Of a stretch of 64,000 bases of DNA, positions 26,000 to 34,653 are shown one piece after another; the stretch's first letter is position 1, and the number at the start of each line of letters is the position of its first letter. This DNA is from UMGS1766 sp963597355 (lineage in GTDB: Bacteria; Bacillota; Clostridia; Oscillospirales; Oscillospiraceae). Where the stretch lies: assembly GCA_963597355.1 (NCBI GenBank), contig CAVBPR010000002.1, positions 1 through 64,000 of the forward strand, in the 5' to 3' direction. Both the position numbers and the translations under genes were made by a program. The notes below the pieces were generated by a model. That model saw nothing but the letters and a program-made list of their open reading frames with translations, made no database searches and was not told where the DNA came from.

Positions 26000-27936
26000 G
26001 AAAGGTCATTCTTGCGAAAAGCGCAGGTTTTTGTTATGGCGTCCGCCGGGCGGTAGAGTTGGCAGAGCGAGCCGGAAAAAGTGGGGAACACTGCGTTATG
26101 CTGGGCTCCATCATCCATAATAAACATGTTGTGGAACATCTCGGTGAGCAGGGAATTCAGCAGATCAATGATTCTGCCGAAGCACCTGAGGGATATACGG
26201 TGCTTATTCGTTCTCATGGAGAAGGTTTGCAAGTTTATCACCAGCTGGAAACTGCCGGAAATCCGATCCTGGATGCTACTTGCCCAAACGTAGAGCGCAT
26301 TCACCGACTGGTTGCTGAGGCGGAGAAAAAAGGGCGTACACCAGTGATTATTGGAACGCCGGATCATCCGGAAGTGCAGGCTATTGCAGGTTGGTGCAAT
26401 CATCCGATTGTGCTGGATGGGGCGGATTCTTTGTGCAAATGGCTCGATTTTGATCCCCTAAGACGTGAAATTCCTTTAACATTTGTCTCACAAACGACCT
26501 CCACAAGAGAAATTTGGGAAAAATCTGTGAATTGCGCAAAAAAAGTGTGTACAAATGTTGAAATATTTGATACAATATGCAATGCTACGTCCCTTAGACA
26601 AATGGAGGCGCAAGAAATTGCGGCCAAGTGCGATGCAATGATCGTTATCGGAGATCACGCCAGCTCGAATACAAAACGGCTGGTGGAGCTTTGTCGGGAG
26701 AAATGCAAACAGGTCGTGTGGATTGAGCAGGCGTCCGAACTGGAGCCTGAGATGTTTGCAGATGTAGCTTGTGTTGGTATCACCGCGGGTGCGTCCACAC
26801 CTGGGTGGATTATAAAGGAGGTCAATGACAAAATGAGCGAAGAAAATCTGGAGATCGAGGAATCCTTTGCTGAACTGCTGGAGAAGTCGATCAAAACTTT
26901 AAATACAGGAGAGAAGGCCACCGGCGTTGTTGTAAACATCACGCCTACCGAAATTCAGGTTGACCTGGGTACGAAGCATGCTGGTTATATTCCTGTGTCT
27001 GAGTATTCCGACGATCCTACTGTGAAGGTTGAGGATTGCGTTAAGGTGGGCGATACCATCGACGCAATGGTTATGCGTGTGAACGACGGTGAGGGTGTTG
27101 TAACCCTGTCCAAGAAGCGTTTGGATGCAAACAAGAACTGGGAAGAGATCGAGACGGCTAAGGACGAAAAGACTACCGTTGAAGGTTTGGTTGTGGAAGA
27201 GAACAAGGGCGGCGTTGTTGTCAACGTTAAGGGCATCCGTGTTTTCGTTCCCGCTTCTCAGACTGGTCTGCGCCGCAGCGAGCCTATGACTCAGCTGGTT
27301 AAGACCACTGCACGTCTGCGCATCACTGAGGTCAACCGTTCTCGCCGCCGCGTAGTCGGTTCTATCCGCGCTGTTGCTGCGGAAGAGAAGGCTGCCGCTG
27401 CTGCTGCTATCTGGAACGACATCGAGGTGGGCAAGCACTACACTGGCACTGTGAAGAGCCTGACTTCTTACGGTGCATTCGTTGACATTGGCGGTGTGGA
27501 CGGCATGGTTCACATCTCCGAGCTGTCCTGGAGCCGCATTAAGCATCCTTCCGAGGTTGTTGCTGTGGGTGACACGGTTGATGTTTATGTCATCAAGGCA
27601 GATGCCGAGAAGAAGAAGATTTCTCTGGGTATGAAGAACCCCAACGAGAATCCTTGGGAGACCTTTATGTCCAAGTATCAGGTTGGTGATGTGGCAGAGG
27701 TTAAGATCGTCAAGCTGATGAACTTCGGCGCATTTGCTGAGGTTGTTCCCGGCGTTGACGGCCTGATCCACATTTCTCAGATTGCGGATCACCGCGTTGA
27801 GAAGCCTGAGGATGAGCTGGCTGAGGGTCAGATGGTCGAGGTGAAGATCACTGAGGTCAACCCCGAGACGAAGAAGATTTCCCTGTCCCGCCGCGCTGTT
27901 CTGCAGGATGCCGGTGAAGAGGAATATGAGGACTAA
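25996..27936 (+). CDS. ispH-rpsA: Fusion of HMBPP reductase (IspH) and ribosomal protein S1
   Basis: 646-residue fusion well known in Clostridia. Residues 1-275 are IspH, the [4Fe-4S] enzyme of the last MEP-pathway step: cluster ligands C13 (SAGFCYG), C96 (DATCPN) and C195 (DTICNAT), plus the SHGEG and SQTTST substrate loops. Residues 300-646 hold four S1 RNA-binding domains, each ending in a variant of KKISLSRR. Codon use shifts from mixed in the IspH part to strongly biased in the S1 part, as expected for a highly expressed ribosomal protein. Between them is a strong internal AAAGGAGG. Starts by an ATGA overlap with plsC. Confidence 0.95.
   Translation: MRKVILAKSAGFCYGVRRAVELAERAGKSGEHCVMLGSIIHNKHVVEHLGEQGIQQINDSAEAPEGYTVLIRSHGEGLQVYHQLETAGNPILDATCPNVERIHRLVAEAEKKGRTPVIIGTPDHPEVQAIAGWCNHPIVLDGADSLCKWLDFDPLRREIPLTFVSQTTSTREIWEKSVNCAKKVCTNVEIFDTICNATSLRQMEAQEIAAKCDAMIVIGDHASSNTKRLVELCREKCKQVVWIEQASELEPEMFADVACVGITAGASTPGWIIKEVNDKMSEENLEIEESFAELLEKSIKTLNTGEKATGVVVNITPTEIQVDLGTKHAGYIPVSEYSDDPTVKVEDCVKVGDTIDAMVMRVNDGEGVVTLSKKRLDANKNWEEIETAKDEKTTVEGLVVEENKGGVVVNVKGIRVFVPASQTGLRRSEPMTQLVKTTARLRITEVNRSRRRVVGSIRAVAAEEKAAAAAAIWNDIEVGKHYTGTVKSLTSYGAFVDIGGVDGMVHISELSWSRIKHPSEVVAVGDTVDVYVIKADAEKKKISLGMKNPNENPWETFMSKYQVGDVAEVKIVKLMNFGAFAEVVPGVDGLIHISQIADHRVEKPEDELAEGQMVEVKITEVNPETKKISLSRRAVLQDAGEEEYED
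26814..26835 (+). promoter_or_regulatory. Possible internal ribosome binding site and start for free S1
   Basis: AAAGGAGG at 26814-26821 is a near-perfect Shine-Dalgarno inside the fusion gene, 11 nt before an in-frame ATG at 26833 (residue 280). Initiation there would give a 367-residue protein carrying all four S1 domains and none of IspH. The spacing is a little long, and the site could also be a translation pause. Confidence 0.4.
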
Positions 27937-27977
27937 TTTTGTCCTTGCTGATTCCATGGCAAAAAGATGATAAAAAG

Positions 27978-28007
27978 GACCGAATCTTTACGATTCGGTC
28001 TTTTTTT
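27978..28007 (+). terminator. Terminator of ispH-rpsA
   Basis: GACCGAATC (27978-27986) pairs with GATTCGGTC (27992-28000) around a 5-nt loop and is followed by seven Ts. Confidence 0.93.
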
Positions 28008-28029
28008 GTTCATCTGTGTATGATATGAT
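28001..28029 (+). promoter_or_regulatory. Promoter of ispD-ispF
   Basis: Extended -10 TGATATGAT at 28021-28029. The hexamer 17 bp upstream is the T run of the rpsA terminator (TTTTTT, 28001-28006), so the -35 is weak and the extended -10 would be decisive. Confidence 0.45.
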
Positions 28030-28063
28030 GAAAGTACTATGAGATGAAACAGGAGGGGTCGTT

Positions 28064-28786
28064 TTGAAACTTTTCAGACGTTTTCAAAAAGAAAGTCATC
28101 CTTTTTGCACAGCAATTGTAGTTGCCGCAGGTTCTGCTCAGCGTATGCAGGGAGTGGACAAGATTATGGCGGAATTAGGCGGCGAACCGATTATATTGCG
28201 CAGTATGCGCGCTCTCTCGGAGTGTGACTTGGTAGATGAAGTGATCATCGTGACACGGGAGGACCTGATCGAACCGATTGGACTGCTGCGTCAAAAAGAA
28301 AATTTAACGAAAGTGAAGAAAATTATTCTCGGTGGTGCGGATCGCGTTCATTCTGTTCTTAATGGAGTGCAGGAGGCAGACAAGCGGGCAACGGTGATTG
28401 CAGTACACGATGGAGCGCGTCCCTTCGCTTCTCCGGAAGTTATAGTTGATGCAATTGAAGAAGCTTGTCGTTCCGGTGCGGCCGCACCTGCAATTCCTGC
28501 GACAGATACCATGAAAATGGCTAAGAATGGAGTAGTAACGAAAACTCTGGATCGATCCGCACTGTTTGCGGTACAGACGCCGCAGGCTTTCGACGCAGAT
28601 TTGTTAAAGGGCGCGCTTCATTATTGTGTCAGCCGGAAGGTACCGGTTACAGACGATTGCTCCGCTGTGGAACAAATAGGAAAACAGGTTGTGTTAACCC
28701 CGGGAAGTGCTCAGAATATAAAAATAACTACACAGTTCGATCTCGTGCTGGGGGAGGCGATTCTTGCGTGGCAAGCTGCAGAATGA
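28064..28786 (+). CDS. ispD: 2-C-methyl-D-erythritol 4-phosphate cytidylyltransferase
   Basis: 240-residue MEP-pathway enzyme transferring CMP to methylerythritol phosphate. The nucleotide-binding loop VVAAGSAQRMQGVDK is near residue 22, and HDGARPFASPEVI near 115 and VTDDCSAVEQIG near 197 are family blocks. TTG start, 6 nt after AGGAGGGG. It overlaps ispF by ATGA; with ispH just upstream, three MEP-pathway enzymes cluster here. Confidence 0.94.
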   Translation: MKLFRRFQKESHPFCTAIVVAAGSAQRMQGVDKIMAELGGEPIILRSMRALSECDLVDEVIIVTREDLIEPIGLLRQKENLTKVKKIILGGADRVHSVLNGVQEADKRATVIAVHDGARPFASPEVIVDAIEEACRSGAAAPAIPATDTMKMAKNGVVTKTLDRSALFAVQTPQAFDADLLKGALHYCVSRKVPVTDDCSAVEQIGKQVVLTPGSAQNIKITTQFDLVLGEAILAWQAAE

Positions 28787-29256
28787 GGATTGGTCAAGGA
28801 TATGATGTGCACCGGCTTGTGAAAGACCGCAAGCTGATCCTTGGCGGCGTAACTGTGCCATATGAGCTTGGATTGCTGGGACATTCGGACGCGGACGTGA
28901 TTGTCCATGCAATTATGGACGCAATGCTGGGTGCGGCAGGATTGTGGGATATTGGACACTGTTTTCCGGATAATGATCCGGCCTATAAAAATATTTCCAG
29001 TTTGATTCTTCTTTCAAAAGTGAATGCGATGCTGGAAGAAAAAGGCTACCATATTGTTAATATAGATGGTACAATCATCGCACAAAAGCCGAAGCTTTCT
29101 CCGTATATTCCGGACATGAGGAACAATATTGCAGAGGTTCTCGCAATGGATGTAGATTGCATCAATCTCAAGGCAACCACAGAAGAAGGACTTGGCTTTA
29201 CCGGTACAGGAGATGGCATTGCGGCACAGGCAATCGCATTATTAGAGCAGTTATAA
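28783..29256 (+). CDS. ispF: 2-C-methyl-D-erythritol 2,4-cyclodiphosphate synthase
   Basis: 157-residue zinc enzyme following IspD in the MEP pathway. Metal ligands in GYDVHRL (residues 6-12) and the LGHSDADV segment near 33-40; the LKATTEEGLGFTG motif near 130 is diagnostic. The ATG is inside the ispD stop (ATGA). The open frame upstream of it is a shadow of ispD. Confidence 0.96.
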   Translation: MRIGQGYDVHRLVKDRKLILGGVTVPYELGLLGHSDADVIVHAIMDAMLGAAGLWDIGHCFPDNDPAYKNISSLILLSKVNAMLEEKGYHIVNIDGTIIAQKPKLSPYIPDMRNNIAEVLAMDVDCINLKATTEEGLGFTGTGDGIAAQAIALLEQL

Positions 29257-29304
29257 AAGATGAAGACGTTCACGAGATTTTAATAGAAAAGTAATACAGA
29301 TTGC

Positions 29305-29333
29305 TTGCCTTGATTTTGTGGATGCTATATAAT
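29305..29333 (+). promoter_or_regulatory. Promoter of the cdaA operon
   Basis: TTGCCT at 29305-29310 and TATAAT at 29328-29333 with 17-bp spacing, 87 bp before cdaA. Confidence 0.72.
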
Positions 29334-29419
29334 TATACTCGTGATAGAGTGAAAAGCAGCAGTGAATCATAGATTGCTTTTTGCTTTTTCTGCAACCAAC
29401 CTAATCAGGGGGGATCTGC

Positions 29420-30292
29420 ATGGCATTTCTTACAAGCCATTTGGCGGTGATTTGGCGTTATGTCCAAACAATTGGTGTAACGGATATCATCGACATGGCA
29501 ATCATAGCATATATTCTTTATCGGCTTTTTTTGTTTGCGCGTCAGGCACAAGCAGGACAGGTGCTGAAGGGAATCATTTTAGTTATCGCGGCTCTGTGGT
29601 TTTCTTATCAGTTTAAACTCCATGTGCTGTATTTCATTTTGCGCAGCGCGGTTGAGATCGGTTTCCTGGCATTGATTGTCGTGTTTCAGCCGGAAATTCG
29701 TCATTTTCTGGAACAGATGGGTAGCAAGGGATTTCGCCGTATTCTCTCGCCAAAAGCAAAGCTGAGTGATATTGAGGTCTCGATTCGTCAGACCGTGGAT
29801 GCCTTTGGCTCCATGTCTCGCGACCATATTGGTGCGCTGGTGGTATTTGAACGGGTGACCATTCTGGACGAATGTGTTAAGTCGGGCACAGAACTGGATG
29901 CAGCGGTTTCCAGTGAGCTTCTAAAAAATATTTTCTGGCCGAAAGCTCCTCTTCACGATGGAGCGGTTATTATTCGCAATGGGCGGCTGATCAGCGCGGG
30001 TTGTGTCCTCCCCTTGACGGGAAACCTGAATGTCAGCCGTGATCTTGGCACAAGGCATCGTGCCGGCATTGGTGTTAGTGAACAGTCCGATGCGGTTGTT
30101 GCCATCGTTTCCGAAGAAACCGGTGCCATCTCTGTTGCCGTTGGTGGTATGTTAAAACGGCATTTGACCCTGGACACGTTGGATCGCCTGTTGCGCAACG
30201 AGCTAATTACGCGGGAAGAGGCAGCGGAATCCAGAAAAACCATAGGAAATATCTTCCGCCGAAAAAAGGAGGGAGATAACCATGTGGAATAA
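29420..30292 (+). CDS. cdaA: Diadenylate cyclase CdaA
   Basis: 290-residue membrane enzyme making cyclic di-AMP from two ATP; c-di-AMP controls potassium, osmotic and cell-wall balance. Three N-terminal hydrophobic segments (about residues 10-85), then a DisA_N domain with LHDGAVII near 177 and GTRHRAGIG near 212, both catalytic. AGGGGGG precedes the ATG. It overlaps cdaR by 11 nt. The usual third partner, glmM, is absent from the window. Confidence 0.95.
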   Translation: MAFLTSHLAVIWRYVQTIGVTDIIDMAIIAYILYRLFLFARQAQAGQVLKGIILVIAALWFSYQFKLHVLYFILRSAVEIGFLALIVVFQPEIRHFLEQMGSKGFRRILSPKAKLSDIEVSIRQTVDAFGSMSRDHIGALVVFERVTILDECVKSGTELDAAVSSELLKNIFWPKAPLHDGAVIIRNGRLISAGCVLPLTGNLNVSRDLGTRHRAGIGVSEQSDAVVAIVSEETGAISVAVGGMLKRHLTLDTLDRLLRNELITREEAAESRKTIGNIFRRKKEGDNHVE

Positions 30293-31538
30293 GATTGCCA
30301 ACAGCAAATGGCTTTACATGATTTTAGCTATTGGCTGCGCTATTGGTATCTGGCTTTACGTGGACGTGGTACAGGCACCAGATACAACCGTTACGGTGGA
30401 TAATATTCCGGTTACCTTTGTGGGAGAGGAGATGCTCTCTGACGAAGGACTGATGATTACAGAAGGACACAGCACAACGGTTTCGTTAACCTTTCGCGGT
30501 CCCCGAACGGCGGTCTCTCAGTTGGATCGAAATAATACCGCTATCGTCGTTCAGGCTGCATCTCAGATTACCGGTGAAGGAACATATAACCTGACCTATT
30601 CTGTGAGTTATCCAAGTTCGGTAGATTCAACACAGATCACGCCAATCAAGCGCAGTGTAAGCGCGATTGCTGTTACCGTCGTTCAAATGAAAACGAAAAC
30701 AGTGGATATAGAGGGACGGTTCACTGGCAGTGCTGTTTCCGGCGTTCTTTTTGACGAAAATAATTTCCAGTTTGAGGAGTCTACCGTTACCGTAAGCGGT
30801 GAACGAAGCAAGGTGGAGCAGGTAGACCATGCTGAGGTTGTGTTGAGCGAGGAAAATTTAAGCGCAACCTGGACGGGATATCTGGACATTACGCTGGTAG
30901 ATGCTCAGGGAAATACAATTGAATACGACGGGGAAGATGACCTGACGTGCAATATTACCAGTGTCTATACCACCTTCCCATTGCAGATGGTAAAAGAAGT
31001 GCCGCTTACAGTGTCCTTCCAGTCCGGCGGCGGTGCGACGGAGAGCAACGTGTCGTACACGATCAATCCCAGCACGGTGCTCCTTTCGGGGTCTGAGGAA
31101 CAGTTGGCGAATATCAGCAGCATCAATCTTGGCACGATTGACCTTTCCGATGTGGTTACCTCGGATGTGTTTACCTTCGCGATCAATACTCCATCGGGAG
31201 TTACGATGCCGAGCGGAATGACGACGGCTTCTGTTACAGCCTCTGTCACAGGATTGGAAACAAAAAAGATTACTACATCCAATATTGAAGCAATCAATGT
31301 TCCGGCAGGATACAACGTAGAACTCGTAACACAAAGTGTTGACGTTCGAATTCGTGGTGCGGCGGAAACATTGGCTTTGATTGTAGAGTCTGATATTCAT
31401 GTCACAGTAGATTTTTCCGATATTCAGTCTTCCGGACTGGGTACACGGACTGTTTCGGCAAAGGTTAGTGTGCGTGGATTTGCAGATGTGGGCTGCGTTG
31501 GCGACTACACAGTGGTAGCCAACGTAACAAAGGCATAA
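30282..31538 (+). CDS. cdaR: YbbR-domain protein CdaR, regulator of CdaA
   Basis: 418 residues: one N-terminal membrane helix (WLYMILAIGCAIGIWLYV, residues 10-27), then an extracellular part with repeated YbbR domains, seen as PVTF.../TVSLTFRGPR, VDIEGRFTGSA, VPLTVSFQSGG and INVPAGYNVEL repeats. In Firmicutes CdaR binds CdaA and modulates cyclase activity. It starts within cdaA and is surely co-translated with it. Confidence 0.9.
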   Translation: MWNKIANSKWLYMILAIGCAIGIWLYVDVVQAPDTTVTVDNIPVTFVGEEMLSDEGLMITEGHSTTVSLTFRGPRTAVSQLDRNNTAIVVQAASQITGEGTYNLTYSVSYPSSVDSTQITPIKRSVSAIAVTVVQMKTKTVDIEGRFTGSAVSGVLFDENNFQFEESTVTVSGERSKVEQVDHAEVVLSEENLSATWTGYLDITLVDAQGNTIEYDGEDDLTCNITSVYTTFPLQMVKEVPLTVSFQSGGGATESNVSYTINPSTVLLSGSEEQLANISSINLGTIDLSDVVTSDVFTFAINTPSGVTMPSGMTTASVTASVTGLETKKITTSNIEAINVPAGYNVELVTQSVDVRIRGAAETLALIVESDIHVTVDFSDIQSSGLGTRTVSAKVSVRGFADVGCVGDYTVVANVTKA

Positions 31539-31541
31539 GCG

Positions 31542-32441
31542 ATGTTTGGATATGTTATTCCGGCAAAAGAGCTCCTGTCAGAAGCCCAGTGGACGGAGTA
31601 TCACGCGGCTTATTGCGGGCTGTGTCATGTCCTTCAGGAACGATGCGGGTTTGCAGCTCGGTTTCTGCTCAATTATGATTTCACGTTCCTGGCGCTTCTG
31701 CTGCGGCAAAGCGATGAGAGCGGCTGTGTTCAATGCCGGCGATGCATTGCTTCGCCGATAAAAGGCCGCATGGCGCACAGTGGCGATCTGGCGATGCAAG
31801 ATGCGGCTGATCTTACCGTGTTGCTTGTCTATTGGAAACTCCGGGATCAGTTGGAAGATGAAAAGGGACTGAAAAAAATTCCGGCTCGCTTGCTGTTGAT
31901 GATAATGCATGGCATATTTCGCCGCGTGCGCCGCCGTTGCCCTGAAATGGATGCAAAAATTGCTGGATGTTTGTCGGAGTTGCGAGCGTTGGAGGTGCAA
32001 AATTGTCCATCGATTGATCGCACAGCAGACCGCTTTGCCGCAATTATGACCGCTATGGTTCCGGAAGAGCGGGACGCGGAAAATCGACTTGCGATGCAGC
32101 AGCTTTTATATCACCTTGGCCGATGGATCTACCTGATTGATGCATGGGACGACTTAGCAGAGGACCGGAAAAAGGGAAACTATAATCCGGTTATAGTGCG
32201 CTATGAATTGGGCGATGCCGATGCATCGAGGTTGGAAGAGGCGAAAATTTCCTTGGAACGTACCTTGGTTCACTCGGAAAATTTGGCAATTTCGGCATTT
32301 CACCTCATGGAGCTGGGCAGCAGCGCATCCATAATAGAAAACATTTTATGCGCCGGTTTACCCATGGTCAGAAAATCGGTATTGTCCGGAGAATGGAAAA
32401 AACGACATAAACAAAAGAAACAGGAGTTAAAGCGTATATGA
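31542..32441 (+). CDS. DUF5685 family protein
   Basis: 299 residues of unknown function. The N-terminus MFGYVIPAK...YHAAYCGLCHVL with paired Cys, and a second Cys pair CRRCIA with SPIKGR near residue 68, fit DUF5685. It is rich in helices; the YLIDAWDDLAEDRKKGNYNPV segment near 190-211 is reminiscent of a D-D-x-x-D metal-binding helix, but that is a resemblance only. The DUF5685-DnaJ gene pair recurs in Clostridia, suggesting a joint role. It starts 3 nt after cdaR and ends in an ATGA overlap with the DnaJ gene. Confidence 0.75.
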   Translation: MFGYVIPAKELLSEAQWTEYHAAYCGLCHVLQERCGFAARFLLNYDFTFLALLLRQSDESGCVQCRRCIASPIKGRMAHSGDLAMQDAADLTVLLVYWKLRDQLEDEKGLKKIPARLLLMIMHGIFRRVRRRCPEMDAKIAGCLSELRALEVQNCPSIDRTADRFAAIMTAMVPEERDAENRLAMQQLLYHLGRWIYLIDAWDDLAEDRKKGNYNPVIVRYELGDADASRLEEAKISLERTLVHSENLAISAFHLMELGSSASIIENILCAGLPMVRKSVLSGEWKKRHKQKKQELKRI

Positions 32442-33058
32442 ATGATCCATACAGTGTATTAGGAGTAAAACCGGAAGCCACTGATGACGAAGTAAAACAG
32501 GCATACAGAGCCCTTGCCCGTAAATATCATCCGGATAATTACCAAAATAATCCTCTGGCAGATTTGGCAGAGGAGAAAATGAAGGAAATTAACGAGGCAT
32601 ACGAAACCATCACAAAGATGCGCTCCAGTGGTGGAAGCGGATATCAGCAAACTGGATCCCAGAGTTACAGCTCTGGCGGGAATGCCAGTTATAACGGTTA
32701 TCAGCAGCAGAGAGGTTATTCCAATCCTCTCTACGTTCAAGTGCGTTCGGCAATCAATAATGGGGACCTTTATCAGGCGGAAAATCTGCTGTCGCAGGCG
32801 CCGAAGCAGGATGCAGAATGGTATTTTCTGCAGGGAAGTATTTCCTATCGGAAGGGCTGGCTGGACGAGGCTATGATGCACTATCAGCGAGCGGTTACAA
32901 TGGATCCGGGCAATGTTGAATATCGTCAGGCATACAACATGATGCAGCAGGGCGGGCAGGCCTATCGAACCGATGCCTACGGGGCAGGTTTGGATGCTAT
33001 GGATTGCTGCACGACCCTGATGTGCATGAATTGCCTGTGTGGCGGGGGCTGCCGCTGA
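32438..33058 (+). CDS. DnaJ-domain protein with Cys-rich tail
   Basis: 206 residues. N-terminal J domain (residues 3-62) with the Hsp70-stimulating HPD in RKYHPDNY near 32-35. Then a Gly/Ser/Tyr/Gln-rich linker (to about 95), a TPR-like helical part with AENLLSQAPKQDAEWYFLQGSISYRKG-type repeats (about 108-170), and an unusual C-terminus with six Cys in the last 20 residues (MDCC...CMNCLCGGGC). It lacks the DnaJ zinc-finger repeats, so it is a specialised J-protein rather than DnaJ itself. Confidence 0.85.
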   Translation: MNDPYSVLGVKPEATDDEVKQAYRALARKYHPDNYQNNPLADLAEEKMKEINEAYETITKMRSSGGSGYQQTGSQSYSSGGNASYNGYQQQRGYSNPLYVQVRSAINNGDLYQAENLLSQAPKQDAEWYFLQGSISYRKGWLDEAMMHYQRAVTMDPGNVEYRQAYNMMQQGGQAYRTDAYGAGLDAMDCCTTLMCMNCLCGGGCR

Positions 33059-33606
33059 TGGCGCGAAAATTTTCGGCGCAAAGGATTGCTTTGGTTGGCA
33101 TGATGGCGGCGGTTGGTTTCCTGTTTCTTTTGCTGGCCGGGATTGCGCCTACCGGGTGGATTGGAATCACTGCATTGGCAGGATTCCCGGTCGCGCTATG
33201 TGTTTCTGTAGCAGGTTATTTTTCTGGCGTGATGTGCTGGATTACCGCAGGGTTGTTAGCGCTTCTTTTGGTGCCCGGGAAACAGGTTGCTGTGCTGTTT
33301 TTGTGCTTATTCGGAATCTATCCAATTTTGAAAAATCGAATTGAGCGCATGAAAAGCTTCTTGCTTGTTATTGTGGTGAAACTGGTTTGTTATAATGTTA
33401 TCTTTTTTGCATTGTATTTCCTGGCGTATCCGTTGATGTTTCAATCGCTTTCGAGCCAGTGGGAGTGGAATGTTCCGCTTCTCCCTGTGTTGTGGATTAT
33501 TACGAATATTGTCTTTTTGGCATATGATTATGCATTTTCCAAGATTATGGCGCTTTTGCAAGTGCGTCTTGTACCGGAAATGCGGCAGCGCTGGAAGGGA
33601 CATTGA
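33058..33606 (+). CDS. Small polytopic membrane protein, unknown function
   Basis: 182 residues, mostly hydrophobic, with about five predicted membrane segments: roughly residues 10-30, 33-55, 58-85, 100-125 and 135-158. No conserved polar signature was recognised. It starts by a TGATG overlap with the DnaJ gene, so it is translated with it; the trio DUF5685-DnaJ-membrane protein closes the cdaA operon before a terminator. It could be an ECF-type substrate-binding component or a helper of the J-protein, but nothing in the sequence settles this. Confidence 0.65.
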   Translation: MARKFSAQRIALVGMMAAVGFLFLLLAGIAPTGWIGITALAGFPVALCVSVAGYFSGVMCWITAGLLALLLVPGKQVAVLFLCLFGIYPILKNRIERMKSFLLVIVVKLVCYNVIFFALYFLAYPLMFQSLSSQWEWNVPLLPVLWIITNIVFLAYDYAFSKIMALLQVRLVPEMRQRWKGH

Positions 33607-33609
33607 CAA

Positions 33610-33637
33610 AAAGCGTGTCGATTTTTCGACACGCTTT
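33610..33637 (+). terminator. Terminator after the cdaA operon
   Basis: AAAGCGTGTCGA (33610-33621) pairs perfectly with TCGACACGCTTT (33626-33637) around a TTTT loop, three bases after the stop codon. Confidence 0.85.
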
Positions 33638-33697
33638 CTCAAGATAGGGTCGACTTGCCGAACTTTCTGTCGTGAGCGGCCTGGAGATGCAATTTGC

Positions 33698-33726
33698 TTT
33701 ACTTTTTTCGTGAATATTGGTATAAT
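33698..33726 (+). promoter_or_regulatory. Promoter of the yicC-remA-gmk operon
   Basis: TTTACT at 33698-33703, 17-bp spacer, perfect TATAAT at 33721-33726 with an extended TG at 33718-33719. Confidence 0.7.
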
Positions 33727-33762
33727 GTAATACCTTGAAATGATCTCAAACGAGGTGTATGT

Positions 33763-34641
33763 ATGATCAAAAGCATGACCGGTTATGGCCGCGGCGAAGC
33801 GATTTTGAATGGGCGTTCCATTGTGGTTGAGCTACGCAGTGTCAATAACCGCTATCTGGATTGTTCGGTGCGTTTGCCCAGAGCCTATGGATTTGCAGAA
33901 GAGACTGTCAAAAAACGCGTAAAAGAGGCCACCAGTCGTGGCAAGGTAGATGTGTTTATCACAGTGGACAGCACTCAGGCGGATTCGGTGGCAGTGGCAC
34001 TGAATCGACCCCTGACAGAAAGTTACTTGTCTGCTCTGCGTGAGATGGCGGAAACCTACGGGTTGAAGGATGACATCAGCGTTTCCATGCTGTCTAGATT
34101 CCCGGACGTATTGACTGTGCAGAAATTGCCGGAGGATCAAGAACAGGTGGCAGCAGATCTGGAAGAGGTCCTGTCTGTGGCACTGGAAGGATTTGATCAT
34201 ATGCGCACCGTGGAAGGGGAGCGGTTGAAGGAGGATCTGCTTTCCAAGTTGGTGCATATGGAAGAAATGCTGGCAGAAGTAGAACGTCGCTCTCCGGAGA
34301 CAGTACGTGCTTATCAGGAAAAACTTCGTGCAAAACTGGAAGAAGTGTTGAGCAACACGCAAATCGATGAAAACCGCATTCTGACAGAAGCAGCGATCTT
34401 TGCTGACAAAGTTGCCGTGGACGAGGAGACAGTGCGGTTGCACAGCCATATTGCCCAATTCCGGGACATGCTGGAACAAGGCGGTATTGTGGGACGGAAA
34501 ATCGATTTTTTGATTCAGGAGATGAATCGGGAGACAAATACAATTGGTTCAAAGTGCACGGACTTGTCAATTGCCCATGTTGTTGTTGATATGAAATCGG
34601 AAATTGAAAAGCTGCGTGAACAGGTGCAAAACATCGAGTAA
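33763..34641 (+). CDS. yicC: YicC family endoribonuclease
   Basis: 292 residues. The N-terminus MIKSMTGYGRGE and the VELRSVNNRYLD motif define the YicC/YloC family; the C-terminal DUF1732 part contains GRKIDFLIQEMNRETNTIGSK. Family members are RNA endonucleases implicated in sRNA and mRNA turnover, acting in the cytosol. It is the first gene of the run yicC-remA-gmk-rpoZ, the same order as in Bacillus. Confidence 0.93.
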   Translation: MIKSMTGYGRGEAILNGRSIVVELRSVNNRYLDCSVRLPRAYGFAEETVKKRVKEATSRGKVDVFITVDSTQADSVAVALNRPLTESYLSALREMAETYGLKDDISVSMLSRFPDVLTVQKLPEDQEQVAADLEEVLSVALEGFDHMRTVEGERLKEDLLSKLVHMEEMLAEVERRSPETVRAYQEKLRAKLEEVLSNTQIDENRILTEAAIFADKVAVDEETVRLHSHIAQFRDMLEQGGIVGRKIDFLIQEMNRETNTIGSKCTDLSIAHVVVDMKSEIEKLREQVQNIE

Positions 34642-34653
34642 AGGAGAGCGGAG

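Noticed and set aside
26899..27957. 352-codon minus-strand open frame opposite the S1 domains
   Set aside because: It is created by the strong codon bias of the S1 part on the other strand; no family match or start signal.
29362..29616. Small plus-strand frame overlapping the start of cdaA
   Set aside because: It lies in another frame of cdaA, lacks a ribosome site, and its product resembles no protein.
30858..31400. Long minus-strand open frame opposite cdaR
   Set aside because: It has no ribosome site, is Arg/Cys/His-rich in a way typical of antisense frames, and lies wholly under a well-supported gene.
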